NCBI RefSeq assembly: GCF_019175285.1
Contig: NC_056524.1
Location: forward strand, 101,198,645-101,262,644
DNA from: Sceloporus undulatus
Lineage: Eukaryota > Chordata > Lepidosauria > Squamata > Phrynosomatidae
DNA length: 64,000 nucleotides
Reading direction: 5' to 3'
Position numbers and translations under genes: made by a program. The notes beneath the pieces were generated by a model. It worked only from the letters and a program-made list of their open reading frames with translations, searched no databases and had not been told where the DNA came from. Shown here in pieces: positions 1-11,243 of the stretch (within the stretch, counting starts at the first letter, position 1; each line of letters opens with the position of its first letter).

Positions 1-994
1 CTGAGAGCTGAATGTTTCCCATCTCTGTTTTATATCAGGATTATGAGTAGAAATAATTGATTGACATTTTTCTCATAAATTCCACTGTTGTGTATTTTAT
101 TTATTTATTTTTAGAAACTGGGGGAAGAGCTTGAAGGATATGACCCTTGACTCACCTTGCTCACACAAACTTTGGTATGACTTCTGCTCTCTCTGGCACA
201 CTGCTCCTTCTCCACCATACGATGATGCTTCAGGGAAGTGACTAATCATGGGAGCATCTGCTGTACTGTTCAGCTAAGGACTAAAACCCAGGAAATATTA
301 TCACAGGGATATAAATGCCTTACATTGTTAGACTGCAACTCTCATCATCCCCTCACCATTCACTATGCTGCTTTGGGCTGACAAGAGTGGTAGGCCACCT
401 GTTTTTGAAGGGTGCAATGTTCCACATCCCTAAGTTTCAGTGTATCTAAAACTAAGCCCCATTATGCATAGCTGTCCTTAGTAATAATTTCACTGGTGGA
501 TGACATGCATATCCATGAGTACAAGTGCTCATATATTACTAAGTCATGTAGTAAATTTCCCTCCTAAGTACCCCCATTAATACTTGATAGAACTGGAAAG
601 AAAGAAAGAAAAGTTATTGATATGACTATGAATAAGAATTGTTTGCTGGTGACATCTAGTGGTGAGTCGATCATATTCCTTATACTGTATAAAACTTTTT
701 CAAAGAGATAGCCATGTTTATTTATCTCTTTATATAAACCCCGAGAGGGAGGCATCAGTCTTGTGGTATACTGAAACTAAAAGGATTTATCATGAGCATT
801 TGTGGATTATAATCCACTTGTGCCACAAAATGATTACTTTTCTGTTTTAGATTTTTTTTAAAAAAGTAAAATAGCCTGACAGTTTAGACCAGGGGTGGTA
901 GGAATTGTACAGCTGTCCAGTGTTATTGGACTTTGTCTTCCAGCACTCCTCACCATTGGTTAAAATTATAGTCCAACATCTGAATGACAACATG

Positions 995-1201
995 GGCCTG
1001 TTACAGACTGCCAAAATAAAGCTGCTTCGGGTCTCTTTGAAGATATGCTATTTAAATGATGCATGGGTCCTAAGAGTCCGGAGGTCGCGCCAAAGCCACA
1101 CTCCATTCCTAAGCACGGATTCTTAGGGTGCATGCATCATTTAAACAGCATACCTCCAAAGAGACCCGAAGCAGCTTTATTTTGGCAGTCTGTAACAGGC
1201 C
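995..1201. mobile_element. palindromic MITE, Harbinger-like
   Basis: The two halves are inverted copies over about 70 bp, with ends GGCCTGTTACAGACTGCC. ATG flanks both sides (992-994 and 1202-1204), a 3-bp target duplication as in PIF/Harbinger elements. Confidence 0.7.
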
Positions 1202-1204
1202 ATG

Positions 1205-2982
1205 ATTCCCAACCCTGATCCAGCAAATGAAACCTACTAGTTTTAATGAGAGTTGGTAAAGTATGCAACAACAAAAAGGACTCCTTCAGATGTGCATTGT
1301 GCCATTTTGATTTATGGAGTGCTCTACTTTTTTTGGCAATAGATTGTGTAGATAATAGTGATTTGCTATGAAAAAAGGGAAACTGGAATTCAGAAGTAGG
1401 TCACCAAAGAAACATGCAAGAGATATGTCAGAAGATAAGTGAAGGCTTTCTATGCAATTTGTTACTATAACCATTTGCAAAGACATGCCCTGCTTGTTAA
1501 GAAAATTTAGTTTTCAGTTGTTGTTTTTTTAATACACTCCTGATTAGTCGGCAGGATCAGGATGTTGTCACACTCATAATGTGTTCAGACATAACAGCAA
1601 ACTGATTTAGCATTAGGTGGACAAGCATTAGTCTTGTGTTTTCTTCATCTCTTTCAGCATATAAAGCAGGAAGGAATTATATGCTTTTTCAGATACTTCA
1701 GTTTATGGTTGTATCTGCACCTTAATCTGCATTTAACTGTGATTTATGAAATAAACCAGCTTCCTAAAACATGTCAGAAATCCTATATAGGCAGGATAGG
1801 ATTTTTTTTTCCTGGTAAATGTGGGAGTCAAACAGATGGGCCAAAAGAAGTGGTTTCAGGCCACTTTGGGGGCATGACGTTTAGATGACACATGCCCGAA
1901 GCAGACGGAAACTGCACCACAGCCGCTCTAAAGGGGGAAAAGCCAGACTAAAAAGAAGCAGAAATGACCCACTCTAGTCTAAAAAGTGCTCACCTTCTAC
2001 CATGCATATAAACGCCCCAACACAACACCAGTCTCAAGGGAGCACTCAATCCTAACCATAACCCTAAAGCTGGATATAAATGCACTGGTGCAGGTGAGCA
2101 TTTAAAAAGGAGGAGTTGCTGTATCCAAGTGGTTGGGGTGGAAATGCAAAAAAGTAAAAGTGTGACACCCCCAAGTATAAGTACAACATACACAAACCAG
2201 ACAATCCAAGATGGGGCTAAGTGGGTATATAGGGGAGCATGATCATGCATTGCCAATGTCTCACTGGGCACAGTTCTGTTCCAATGCCCTGTCCCAGTGG
2301 AGGGTTGCAGGTGGGACTGTGCACGATCAAAGGGGGCAGCCAGCCTGTGGGATGGCATCTAGGCAGCAGGTAGTCGCTGGTGGTGTGTTTCTGCAATGGT
2401 GCACATGGATGGTGGAGATAATTTTTTTAAAAAATTACCCAGAAGTGCAGCTTGGTGCTGCACCATGGGATTTTGGCTTGTTCGCATGTGGGCCACCTTG
2501 GGAGCGGTCAGTGCGGTCAGCAGGGTCTCAGCCTGCTTTCAGAAGCAGCAGCTTCAGGCCACTCTTTCCTGCCTGCTTCACCCCACGTCGAGAGGGCCAG
2601 AGATGCATACTGTAACTTCAACTACTCTGTTATTGATCTTCCCTGTATCAGTGCAGAAGACCAGCAAAGGAGCAGTAACCACATTCAGCTGAAGACCTTT
2701 ACACCATAAGGACAGGGTTCCCAATGTAATTCTTTAGCTTGAGCCAACTATAGCACTTATGTGGACCTCTCTTTCAACAGGACTCGACTGTACATCCCTG
2801 GATCTTTCTACATGTTTACAAATAACAAATACCAGGAAAGGGTTTGGGTCTGAACAGGATGAAGAATTTCAGTTAGTAAAAGCTATTGATCTTGTGTCTG
2901 TCCCAGAGATGAATGGGGTATGCGGTAGCTGATGAGCCTGAGCTAGAAAATCTAACTTACTGCCATATCTAAATGGAAACTT
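1205..2982. other. intergenic, GC-richer island 1850-2600, unidentified
   Basis: No gene recognised. The 1850-2600 part is GC-richer than its surroundings and carries short overlapping frames on both strands with no familiar motif, probably an old repeat. Confidence 0.35.
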
Positions 2983-3322
2983 GGGCCCTGTACAGACTGA
3001 CATTTTGAACTGGTTGGAGGGTGAAGTTGGGGTGTAGCGTCTCCATGATGCACTCCCTGGCTCTGCCCCAGGGTGCCATGACGCATCACATGGCTCATGG
3101 CATCACGGCACTCCTCTCTCGCTGCATCCATACGATGCCGTTTCGAAGGAGTGCCGTATAGTTGTGGCACTGTGGCTATTGCACCCTTTCCTTTTTGCTG
3201 CTCCATTTCGCGCCTTGGAAAGGCCAGATCAGGGCTGCGGCATGCAGTTGCCGCGGGCCCAATCTGGCTGAAGAAGGGGCGGCTGAAGACTGCCCCTTTG
3301 GGATTGTTTGTACAGCCCCAAA
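2983..3322. mobile_element. MITE with GGGCCCTGTACAGAC-like ends
   Basis: Left end GGGCCCTGTACAGACTG pairs imperfectly with the right end (reverse complement GGGGCTGTACAAACAAT). The interior is GC-rich with no credible protein. Same broad family as the elements at 995 and 60192. Confidence 0.5.
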
Positions 3323-3399
3323 GTGTTGGAGGGACAGTCTTCAAAGGTTTGTACAATCTTTGATCATAACATGGTTGGGACTGCAATATGAGAATTCAG

Positions 3400-3462
3400 T
3401 CAAGTAGCTGGTTGGGCTCTTATGAGGAAGATTGGTTTGCCATAGGGCGGTATATAAATAAA

Positions 3463-3497
<35 letters not shown>

Positions 3498-3500
3498 GGA
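3400..3500 (+). repeat. L2-type LINE 3' tail plus ATT microsatellite
   Basis: The motif GGCGGTATATAAATAAATA is the typical L2/CR1-group 3' end in reptiles, followed by about 12 ATT units. Confidence 0.55.
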
Positions 3501-4237
3501 AGAGCAAAGTATATATCAAAGAAAGAAAGAAATTAGAACTGTATTTGTACCGCTGGTGTGCTAAACAGTTGCTGAATTCTTACAATGCCACCTTAAGCAT
3601 ATTCAAATTAATATTTACAGCAACAGTGGCAGTTATTTCTTCCTCAATGCATCAGGATTAATCGCCAGGAAAAAAAATTGCTGTGTGAGTAAAGATCCTT
3701 TTCTGCATTGTTCTTGAAAAGACTTCACTTGTGGAAAGTCTATGATGCTTTGTTTTTTAAGCAACAGGAAAATGTCCATAAATTCCAGTTTTCTGTTTGT
3801 TTATTCTGTTTAGAACTGCCCACTTTTCAATACATAATCATGTTAGGCCACTACAGGAAATGAGAATAATATAGAATCTATATGTGCTCTAGTTATTAAG
3901 CTGCTTGTTTGTCTGTAATAGACTTGTTTGTGAAAGCAAGGCACATTGTAAATATTAGTCAGTGGATAATGCACTGAACTCCCACACAAAGCACTTCCTT
4001 GTGTACCTGTTTTTTAAAAAATATATATCTAGCTCTGTGTAGTCTTAGCATTAAGGGGGTTTACCTTAGTTATATTGAAATTTATAGGTTCCTGGTTCCA
4101 GCATACAAATCTTGGTGATTCATAAAACTCACCATGTTTATTATATTTAATTTAACTGATTTATATTTGCGTTTCTCCCATAACTGAGATGCAAGGCAGC
4201 TCGCAATGAGGAAGGTACAATAAAAATAGAAAATGTT

Positions 4238-4420
4238 ATAATGTTGTTGTTCTGTGCCTTCGAGTCATTTCTGATTTATGGCAACCCTAAAGTGAATCTA
4301 TCATGGGATTTTCTGTGGCTGAGAGTGTGTCATTTGTCCAAGGTCACCCAGTGGGTTTCCATACCCAAGTGGGGAATCAACCCCAATCTCCAGATTCATA
4401 GTCCAATGCTAAAACATAAT
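4238..4420 (-). mobile_element. tRNA-derived SINE with L2-like tail
   Basis: It reads on the minus strand from a tRNA-like head (GGACTATGAATCTGGAGATT) through the core CCCACTGGGTGACC to the 3' end GAAATGACTCGAAGGCAC. This MIR-like family recurs many times in the window. Confidence 0.7.
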
Positions 4421-4865
4421 TAAGAAACTTGTATTGTTAAAATAAAATTGAATTAACAGCAATTCGAAAATGAAAAATACATTTACTCATTAAAAGCCAG
4501 TTTCTCAGCAGTAAGCAAAAACCTACCTGAGTGAAAAATAATAAAAGGCAAGCAACATTTACTTTACTTTTACTTTACATTTACATACATACAAGGCAAG
4601 CAATATTTACTATACATTTACTGAGATCAATTATCAAGTTGAACCATGGTAGTTAAAGTGGTGTCAAACTTGATTATTTCTACAGTGTGGTTGGTCTCAT
4701 AGAGGCATCTCAGCTGCCAGGAATCCTGGGACATAGCAGCTACTAGAAAACAACTACTATACTGCTAAATCTTTTTCAAGCAGCATCTCAACATGTCAGG
4801 AAAGGAAGGTTTTCCAATTCCTTTGCCACTATGCCAGACATGTTTATTGATTATTGGTTTGCAAC

Positions 4866-4992
4866 ATGGGTGAGCAAATTGTTACCTTCCAGATGTTGTT
4901 GAACTGTAGTTCTCAGCATTCCTTGCCCATTGCTATGCTGACCAGAGCTGCTGGAAGCTGCAGTCCAACAACATCTGGAGGGCCATACCCAT
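4866..4992. mobile_element. short palindromic repeat (MITE-like)
   Basis: CCAGATGTTGTTGAACTG on the left matches CAGTCCAACAACATCTGG on the right as an inverted repeat. Related half-copies occur near 320-400 and 895-985. Class not determined. Confidence 0.5.
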
Positions 4993-5869
4993 AGTTTACA
5001 ACATTTTTAAAAACTTAAAATGCATCACATTAAGTGACAGAAAATGACCCAAGCAATGACTGTTTCCTGTACACATAATATGCTGAGATTTAAAAAAATC
5101 AGTTAAAATGGAGAGGGGGCATGTAAAAATACAACTTTATTTGCCTGTGGGAAGTCAAACATATCTTAGGTGCTATTAGTGGCTAATATATCTGCTACCC
5201 TATTGAAATGTTGCCACAGGAAGAGAGGAGAACTTGAAGCAGACTGACTCGATCCACACCAGCCCCATCAAATAACTGGGAAAGGAAATTGCTAGGATTC
5301 AAGACTTATGTTTCTTGGAATGAGAACATATTAGTATGAGCAAAGGCTTAGCTTTGTTTTCTGTTATTTATAGGGGCTAAAAATAAGATGAGAACCTGCT
5401 GTTAACAGAATGCAAGGAAACTCCCCTCTTAAAAAGATAAAAATTCACCCATGTCACCCTATAGTTAAAGTTGTGTTCCCAGCCATCCCTCAAAAGAAGC
5501 TAAGCTGTGACTAGCTCAGATTGTTCTGAAAACAAAGGAGAAAGTCACTGTAAATTTTAGCACAGTAAGATTCTCTGAACCAACACTTTTGAAGCTACAA
5601 ATAATCATTCTGCATTTAGATAGTGTGCCTTAAGGCTAGTCTGCCTGTGGTATTGCACTCCTTTTCAAAAATGCAATACCTAACAAGACTGAACAGGCAC
5701 ATAGCACTGAGGCAAGCAGGTCAGGAGGAGACAATAACAAAACCAGTGATGACTGACTTTTCCAGTACATGAAATTTTAAAAAATCCTGTTCCATAATAT
5801 GAATCTGGAATATGGTAAACTGCTTGTTTTAGTAAAGTGGAAATAATATGGTCTTCCAGATATTGTTGG

Positions 5870-6740
5870 ATTGGAACTCTTTTCAGCAGGAACCAGCAGG
5901 AGGAACAAGGTCTCTTCAACAAGATACTGGAACTCAAGGGGAAATTCAAACCAAGGAGGAAGCAACATCAACAATCTAACATAAGTAGATGACACCAAAC
6001 TACTAGTGGAAAACATCAGAGACTTGGAACAATTACCAAAGAAGGCCAAGAAAGAAAGTGCAAAGGCAGGCTTAGTGCTGAACATAAAGATAATACTGTA
6101 AATATAATGACCATGGAGGATCTACACAAATTCACCTACATAATGAGGAAATTGAAAATACCTTGGATTAAACATTGATCAGAATAGAGACTGCAGTCAA
6201 GAAATCAGAAGTAGACTGGGAATGGGAAGGGCAGCTATTAAAGAACTAGACAAGATCCTAAAGTGTAAAGATATAGTAAAGATGCAAATGAGCTCTAAAG
6301 TTAGAATCATCCAAGCCGTTGTATTCTGCATCACCATGTACAGATGTGAGAACTGGACAGTGAAGAAAGCCAAAAGGAAGAAAATCAACTCATTTGAGAT
6401 TGATGATGGAGAAGAGTGCCGAGAATATGATAGACAGCGAAAATGATAAACAAATGGTTCCTCGAATTAGTAAAGTATGAATTCTCTCTGGAAGCCAAGT
6501 TGATCATGAGGAAGCTGACTCATTGGAAAAGACAATATTGCTAGGGAAGGTAGAAGGTAGCAGGAAAATAGGAACACTACATGCCAGATGAATACATAGA
6601 CTCAATTAGGGAGGCCGTGGGCTTCGATCTACAGGACCTAAGCAAAGTAGTGGAGGATAGTGGGGCTTGGAGATGTCTAACCCACAGGTTTGCCATGAGT
6701 CAGGGTCAACTCAAGGACAGTTAACAACAACAACAAACTT
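5870..6740 (+). mobile_element. Bov-B (RTE) LINE, 3' fragment
   Basis: Translated pieces match the end of the Bov-B reverse transcriptase: VENIRDLEQLLKKAKKESAK, AGLVLNIK, then DKILKCKDIVKM, CENWTVKKAKR, FGH-like and LGKVEG segments. It ends with the 3' tail GCCATGAGTCAGGGTCAAC and a CAA run. It is truncated at the 5' end and the frame is broken at many points. Left edge approximate. Confidence 0.8.
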
Positions 6741-6744
6741 GCAA

Positions 6745-9188
6745 GTATTTTTTTTATAAACCAGTGAAAGCACAAATTACATTGGATGAAAGCAATCCCC
6801 CTCCCCTGAGGATGGTGAGAATCTGAGTACTGTATTGTGGAATAACAAAACAATTATCCATTAGTATACTTCTGATATTCTGTGAGGGACTCAACTACAC
6901 AGAGGTCTTGGTAGTCTGTACATAGAAAAAGAAAATACTGTGACACAGATGATTCTGAAATTGGACACTGATTGTGATTGATTGTTATCAAGTTACGGTG
7001 CAGAAGTGGTATTAGACTCATGCACTGTAGCACTGAAACTGGAAAAAGAAAGGAAGAAGGAAAAGAGTTTGTTTTTTGTTCTGTTATGTCCCAGAACTAA
7101 AAAGAAACCCACTCAAGGGTGAAAAATAAAAGGAATTGTTGAGAACCGAGTCTAGGCAGGCCAACAGAAACATAATTTGGCTAAAAATAAAAAACAGCTA
7201 CAGCAGTAAATACTGTGAATACTGCATCCTGTCACCTGAAACGTTTAGCCTTTCTGAAGGAGCCCAAATTCAACTTATTTCACTTGAACATTTTATCTCT
7301 CTGAAGAAGTGTGGCTTCTGTAGCCTAATTGCTTCTCTACTTTTGAAGTATGACTCATATGAAAATGCCACACAGAAGAAACATCCTTGTTTAGCAGGAG
7401 CCTGACATTGAGAATTGCTTTTCACTTCCTTAAAAAACCAAAAACGTGATCTCCCTCTCACACACACTGCGCTCCAACCTAGAAGGCTGTGATTTAGACT
7501 TGACTCACAGGGTGGAACATAAGCAGCAATTTCACTTGTCCAAGAAATCTGTCAGACACAGCAGCTAATTTCAGTGACTCACCAACATAGATAAAAGCTG
7601 AGCGCTTGTCCAATGATGTGCCCAGGATGGCATTGTGCTACTGGCAGAAGACAGACTGAGACTGTACAGCCTTCTGATTCACAGGAATGTCTTTGCAGCT
7701 ATTAATTTCTTTACATCATACCATGAAAAGAAATAAAATGAACAAGCCGATAGAAGAGTTTTTACTCTGCTGAACTAAAATTATAAATTAGTCAGCGTTT
7801 CGTTATACTTCTGTTGACTAGGATTGTATTACAGTTGGTACTGCTAAGGAAATAGATAACAATATTCATGGCATACATATTTGGTATACTGGGAAAACAG
7901 GGTTTCAAGGGGTCCTTTTCAACTATGATTAAATAGAGTAATGGGTCCAACGTATGGTCTCCAGACCTACTGGATTCAAGGCCAGACTAAGGCAACTGAC
8001 TAGAGGAATTCCAAAAACAGGACCTCCTTTCTGAACAGATGTGTCCTATTCTAGGAGTGGTAGCACAAAACCTAATCAATAAAATGAATAAATAATGATA
8101 TAAAAAGCACAATGGACAGTAACACGAAAACATCAATGAGACCTACATTCTTGGCCCATGCATTTCTACTCAAGTTATTCAAATAACACATAACAGGCTG
8201 ATAATAAGAGAAACACAAGGAGATTCATGAAGTGGCTATGAAGGAATAAAAACAAACAATGCCTTTTTATTTCAGCACTAAGCCAGGGAAGGTCCTGAAG
8301 CAATTGCGCCAATTGAACCGATGATAACCCAATCCTGACTGAAGGGTTTTGGGTTCCTCAGACTTCATTGCTTTTGAAAACTTTTTTTTCCGTTCAAGCA
8401 ACTCTCTTGTTCCTCTTTGCTTTACTCAATAACATAAGCAGGCTTGAACATTACTGAACAGTGTGCAGCCTCACTTCTATTAACAAATAACTAGAGGAAA
8501 GACTCTGGAGCCTTGTTGCCATGAGCAGTTCAGCTGCTTAAGGGCCTGCCTTGGAAGAGCAGCTTCTTCCGTGCAAGACACCATGATGAGTTCATAGCTA
8601 CATGTCTGGCTTTGGTGGCACCAGGCAGACAGTGCCTTCAGCAATTACAGCAGGTGACAGTCGGGTGAAGCAGCAAATGGTCCTGGTAAGACCAGCACAT
8701 CTTTAAAGCATGAAATCTGCGTAATGGGGCACCAAACAGGTCAAAAACATTAAGGGGGAGATGTTGCAAGGTTTCAGATGTTCAAATGCTATGTCTGTCA
8801 AGTACTTTAAATGGTTCCATTGTAGATCATAGCATAATATACAAGAACACTGACTGCACTTGGCAACAATAACCTAAAAATACAATATATTGTGCAGCAC
8901 ACTAGACAGATAACTACTTTCTTGGCATCACATTTGTTTGTCCCCTACATGATAGCCTGTGAAGATAAGACATGGACAACCATATAAATACTTAAGTGCA
9001 TATAAATCAGTCTGAAACTGGGAAAGTGGCTAAAGCTTTCAGGATGCCAGTTCTAGAGAAATTACAAGCTCCTATTTCATTAAAAAAATTAGGAATGTAC
9101 ATCAGATTTGAGTACAGCTGCACAGAGTGCCTGGAAATTCCACATTTGCTAAGATGCCCCTTTTGCTTTGCTGAGTAGTTGGATGTTA
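6745..9188. other. intergenic, no gene seen
   Basis: Mostly unique AT-rich DNA. The open frames present (for example 7136-7405) show no motif or splice context I can support. Confidence 0.5.
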
Positions 9189-9442
9189 CAGTGGTACCTC
9201 GGGATACGAATGCGCCGCCTTACGAAATTTCCGGGTTACGAAAAAAATCCATTCAAAAAAACTGTTCCGGCTTACGAACGTTTTTTCGGGTTACGAAAAA
9301 ATTTTTGGTGCTTTTCGGCGCTATTTCACACGAAATCGCGGCTTTTCCCCATTAGCACCTATGGCTTTTTCGGCTTACGAAGGATTTCGGGTTACGAAAG
9401 CGGCGGCGGAACGAATTAATTTCGTAACCCGAGGTACCACTG
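9189..9442. mobile_element. Tc1/mariner-type (pogo/Tigger-like) non-autonomous transposon
   Basis: Inverted ends CAGTGGTACCTCGGGATACG and (right end, reverse complement) CAGTGGTACCTCGGGTTACG are flanked by TA at 9187-9188 and 9443-9444. The 254-bp body repeats GGGTTACGAA/GGCTTACGAA several times. There is no transposase. Confidence 0.85.
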
Positions 9443-9444
9443 TA

Positions 9445-10892
9445 TTAGAGTTTGAGTGGCTGTTTTGAGGGTAGAGAGATAATCTAGCACTAGTTACTAT
9501 AAACTTTGTACAAATATCAAACCAGTCATCCTGGTACAAATCCAGCCTAAACAGTCTCAAGTCCTATTGAAGAAAACAGCTACTAGAGTCCTCCTCAGAA
9601 TTCAGTGCTCAAATGGGATAAGAGATACACTCTTATTGTATTTATTGTTTATTTTATTATATTTATTTTATTCACGTTTTCTTCCTGAAGGGATACCCAA
9701 ACAAAAAAATACTAGGAAGAACAGATGGGCTTACTTAGCGATTTATTAACTTCCTTAGGATCCCAAGTATTGCCACAAGACTTTTCCACTGATGTTGCCT
9801 GGAGTACTCTTAAATTAGATACTACAGAATGGGGGGATTTGTAGTTTGGCAAGGCACTGGAGATCTCTAGCAGAAATTTCTGAATATCTTTTCCTCACTG
9901 AAAACCTCAGGATGCCATAGCATGAAGTGGAATCGTGCTGTAACTGCAGGGTGAGAAGGCCCCTGCCACTGTTTCCAACACACACAAACTACCTGCCTCA
10001 GCCTTGCCATCTTTATTCCTACTTGTCTCTAATGGCACTTGGCTGCCTCTTTGAATTGAGTGGACTCATGAAGAGATTATTATAGTCCTCCATGCTCACT
10101 ACAGAATGGATCTCCAGAGAATATAATAAAATGGCCAACTGGACCTCTGAAAGCTGAAACCAAAGCAAGGCAACTTCTGCTTTTCATCTAAGCTGGCATC
10201 AAGAAACAACTGAAAGCAATGCCACTTCTTGTTTTCTACCTGGGTTCCAACTGGCATCTTCAGTCACTTCCCTGGAGACATACAAATTTGCTACACATGC
10301 ACACACACAGCTGTTGCTTTCATGCCAACAAACGGCTTTTCAAAATGGTTTTGTTCATCTAGAATTGTGACTTACTTTTTAGAGAACAAAGTATCAAAAT
10401 GCATTAAAGACAGAATACTATGTATTCCGTGTGGGAACCTGCAATTGCTGCAATAGGCAATATTCAGTCAACAGTAGTGAGCATTTTTAAAGCTGTTCAG
10501 GTTGTTTAAGTGGGAGAATAAGACTTGTATTTAGGTAGCCACACACTATTTAATGAGGTACTAAAAAGTGCTTTGAAGACTTCTTGCAGGAGCTTTTTGA
10601 AACTGGGAAACTGAATGTTATGCACAATTCCTCTACCAAGTATTAGCAATGAATCAATTTTAAAAGTGGCAGCTGGTGACATGTAAGACTTTGAGTCCAC
10701 CTGTTCCCCCTCCCCACTGGTCTGGTTGGAGGAACCCATGCCATTTAGCTCCTTCCCTTGTAAATAATGTGTCTTGCCAATTCCATTAGGCAACTTCATT
10801 ATACAAACCCTATGACAGAGTTGATATTCTTAATGTGATTTCCCCTCTGCCCTCTCTCCTTTTGTATCATGTCTCAGTCATTCTCATCAATG
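9445..10892. other. intergenic, no gene seen
   Basis: Unique-looking sequence; a small AT-rich run near 9640-9670. Nothing recognised. Confidence 0.45.
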
Positions 10893-10900
10893 ATATATTG

Positions 10901-11235
10901 CAGGGGTAGGCAACCTGTGGCCCGGATGCAGCCCGGCGAGGCCTTGGGACCGGCCCCAGCCCGGTCCTGCCGCTGATTGCCGCCAGGTCCTTTGGGGGGC
11001 AATTGTCTATAGAAGCCTCAGAAACATGCATTTATATTAACATTGTTTTAAAAATCAGCAAATTTTTTCGTGTGTCCTCCATTTTTTTTTTAAAAAGTGT
11101 CTTCCATTTGAAAATTTTGTCCTACATTTGTCCTGGTTTATTTATATATTTAATTATTTATTTTTTGGCTTCGGCCCCCCAGTTGTCTGAGGGACAGCAA
11201 CCCGGCCCCCGGCTCAAAAAGGTTGCCTACCCCTG
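10901..11235. mobile_element. non-autonomous hAT transposon
   Basis: Ends CAGGGGTAGGCAACCTGTGG and (right end, reverse complement) CAGGGGTAGGCAACCT form inverted repeats. They are flanked by a perfect 8-bp duplication ATATATTG at 10893-10900 and 11236-11243, diagnostic of hAT insertion. The interior is GC-rich at both ends and AT-rich in the middle, without a coding frame. Confidence 0.9.
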
Positions 11236-11243
11236 ATATATTG

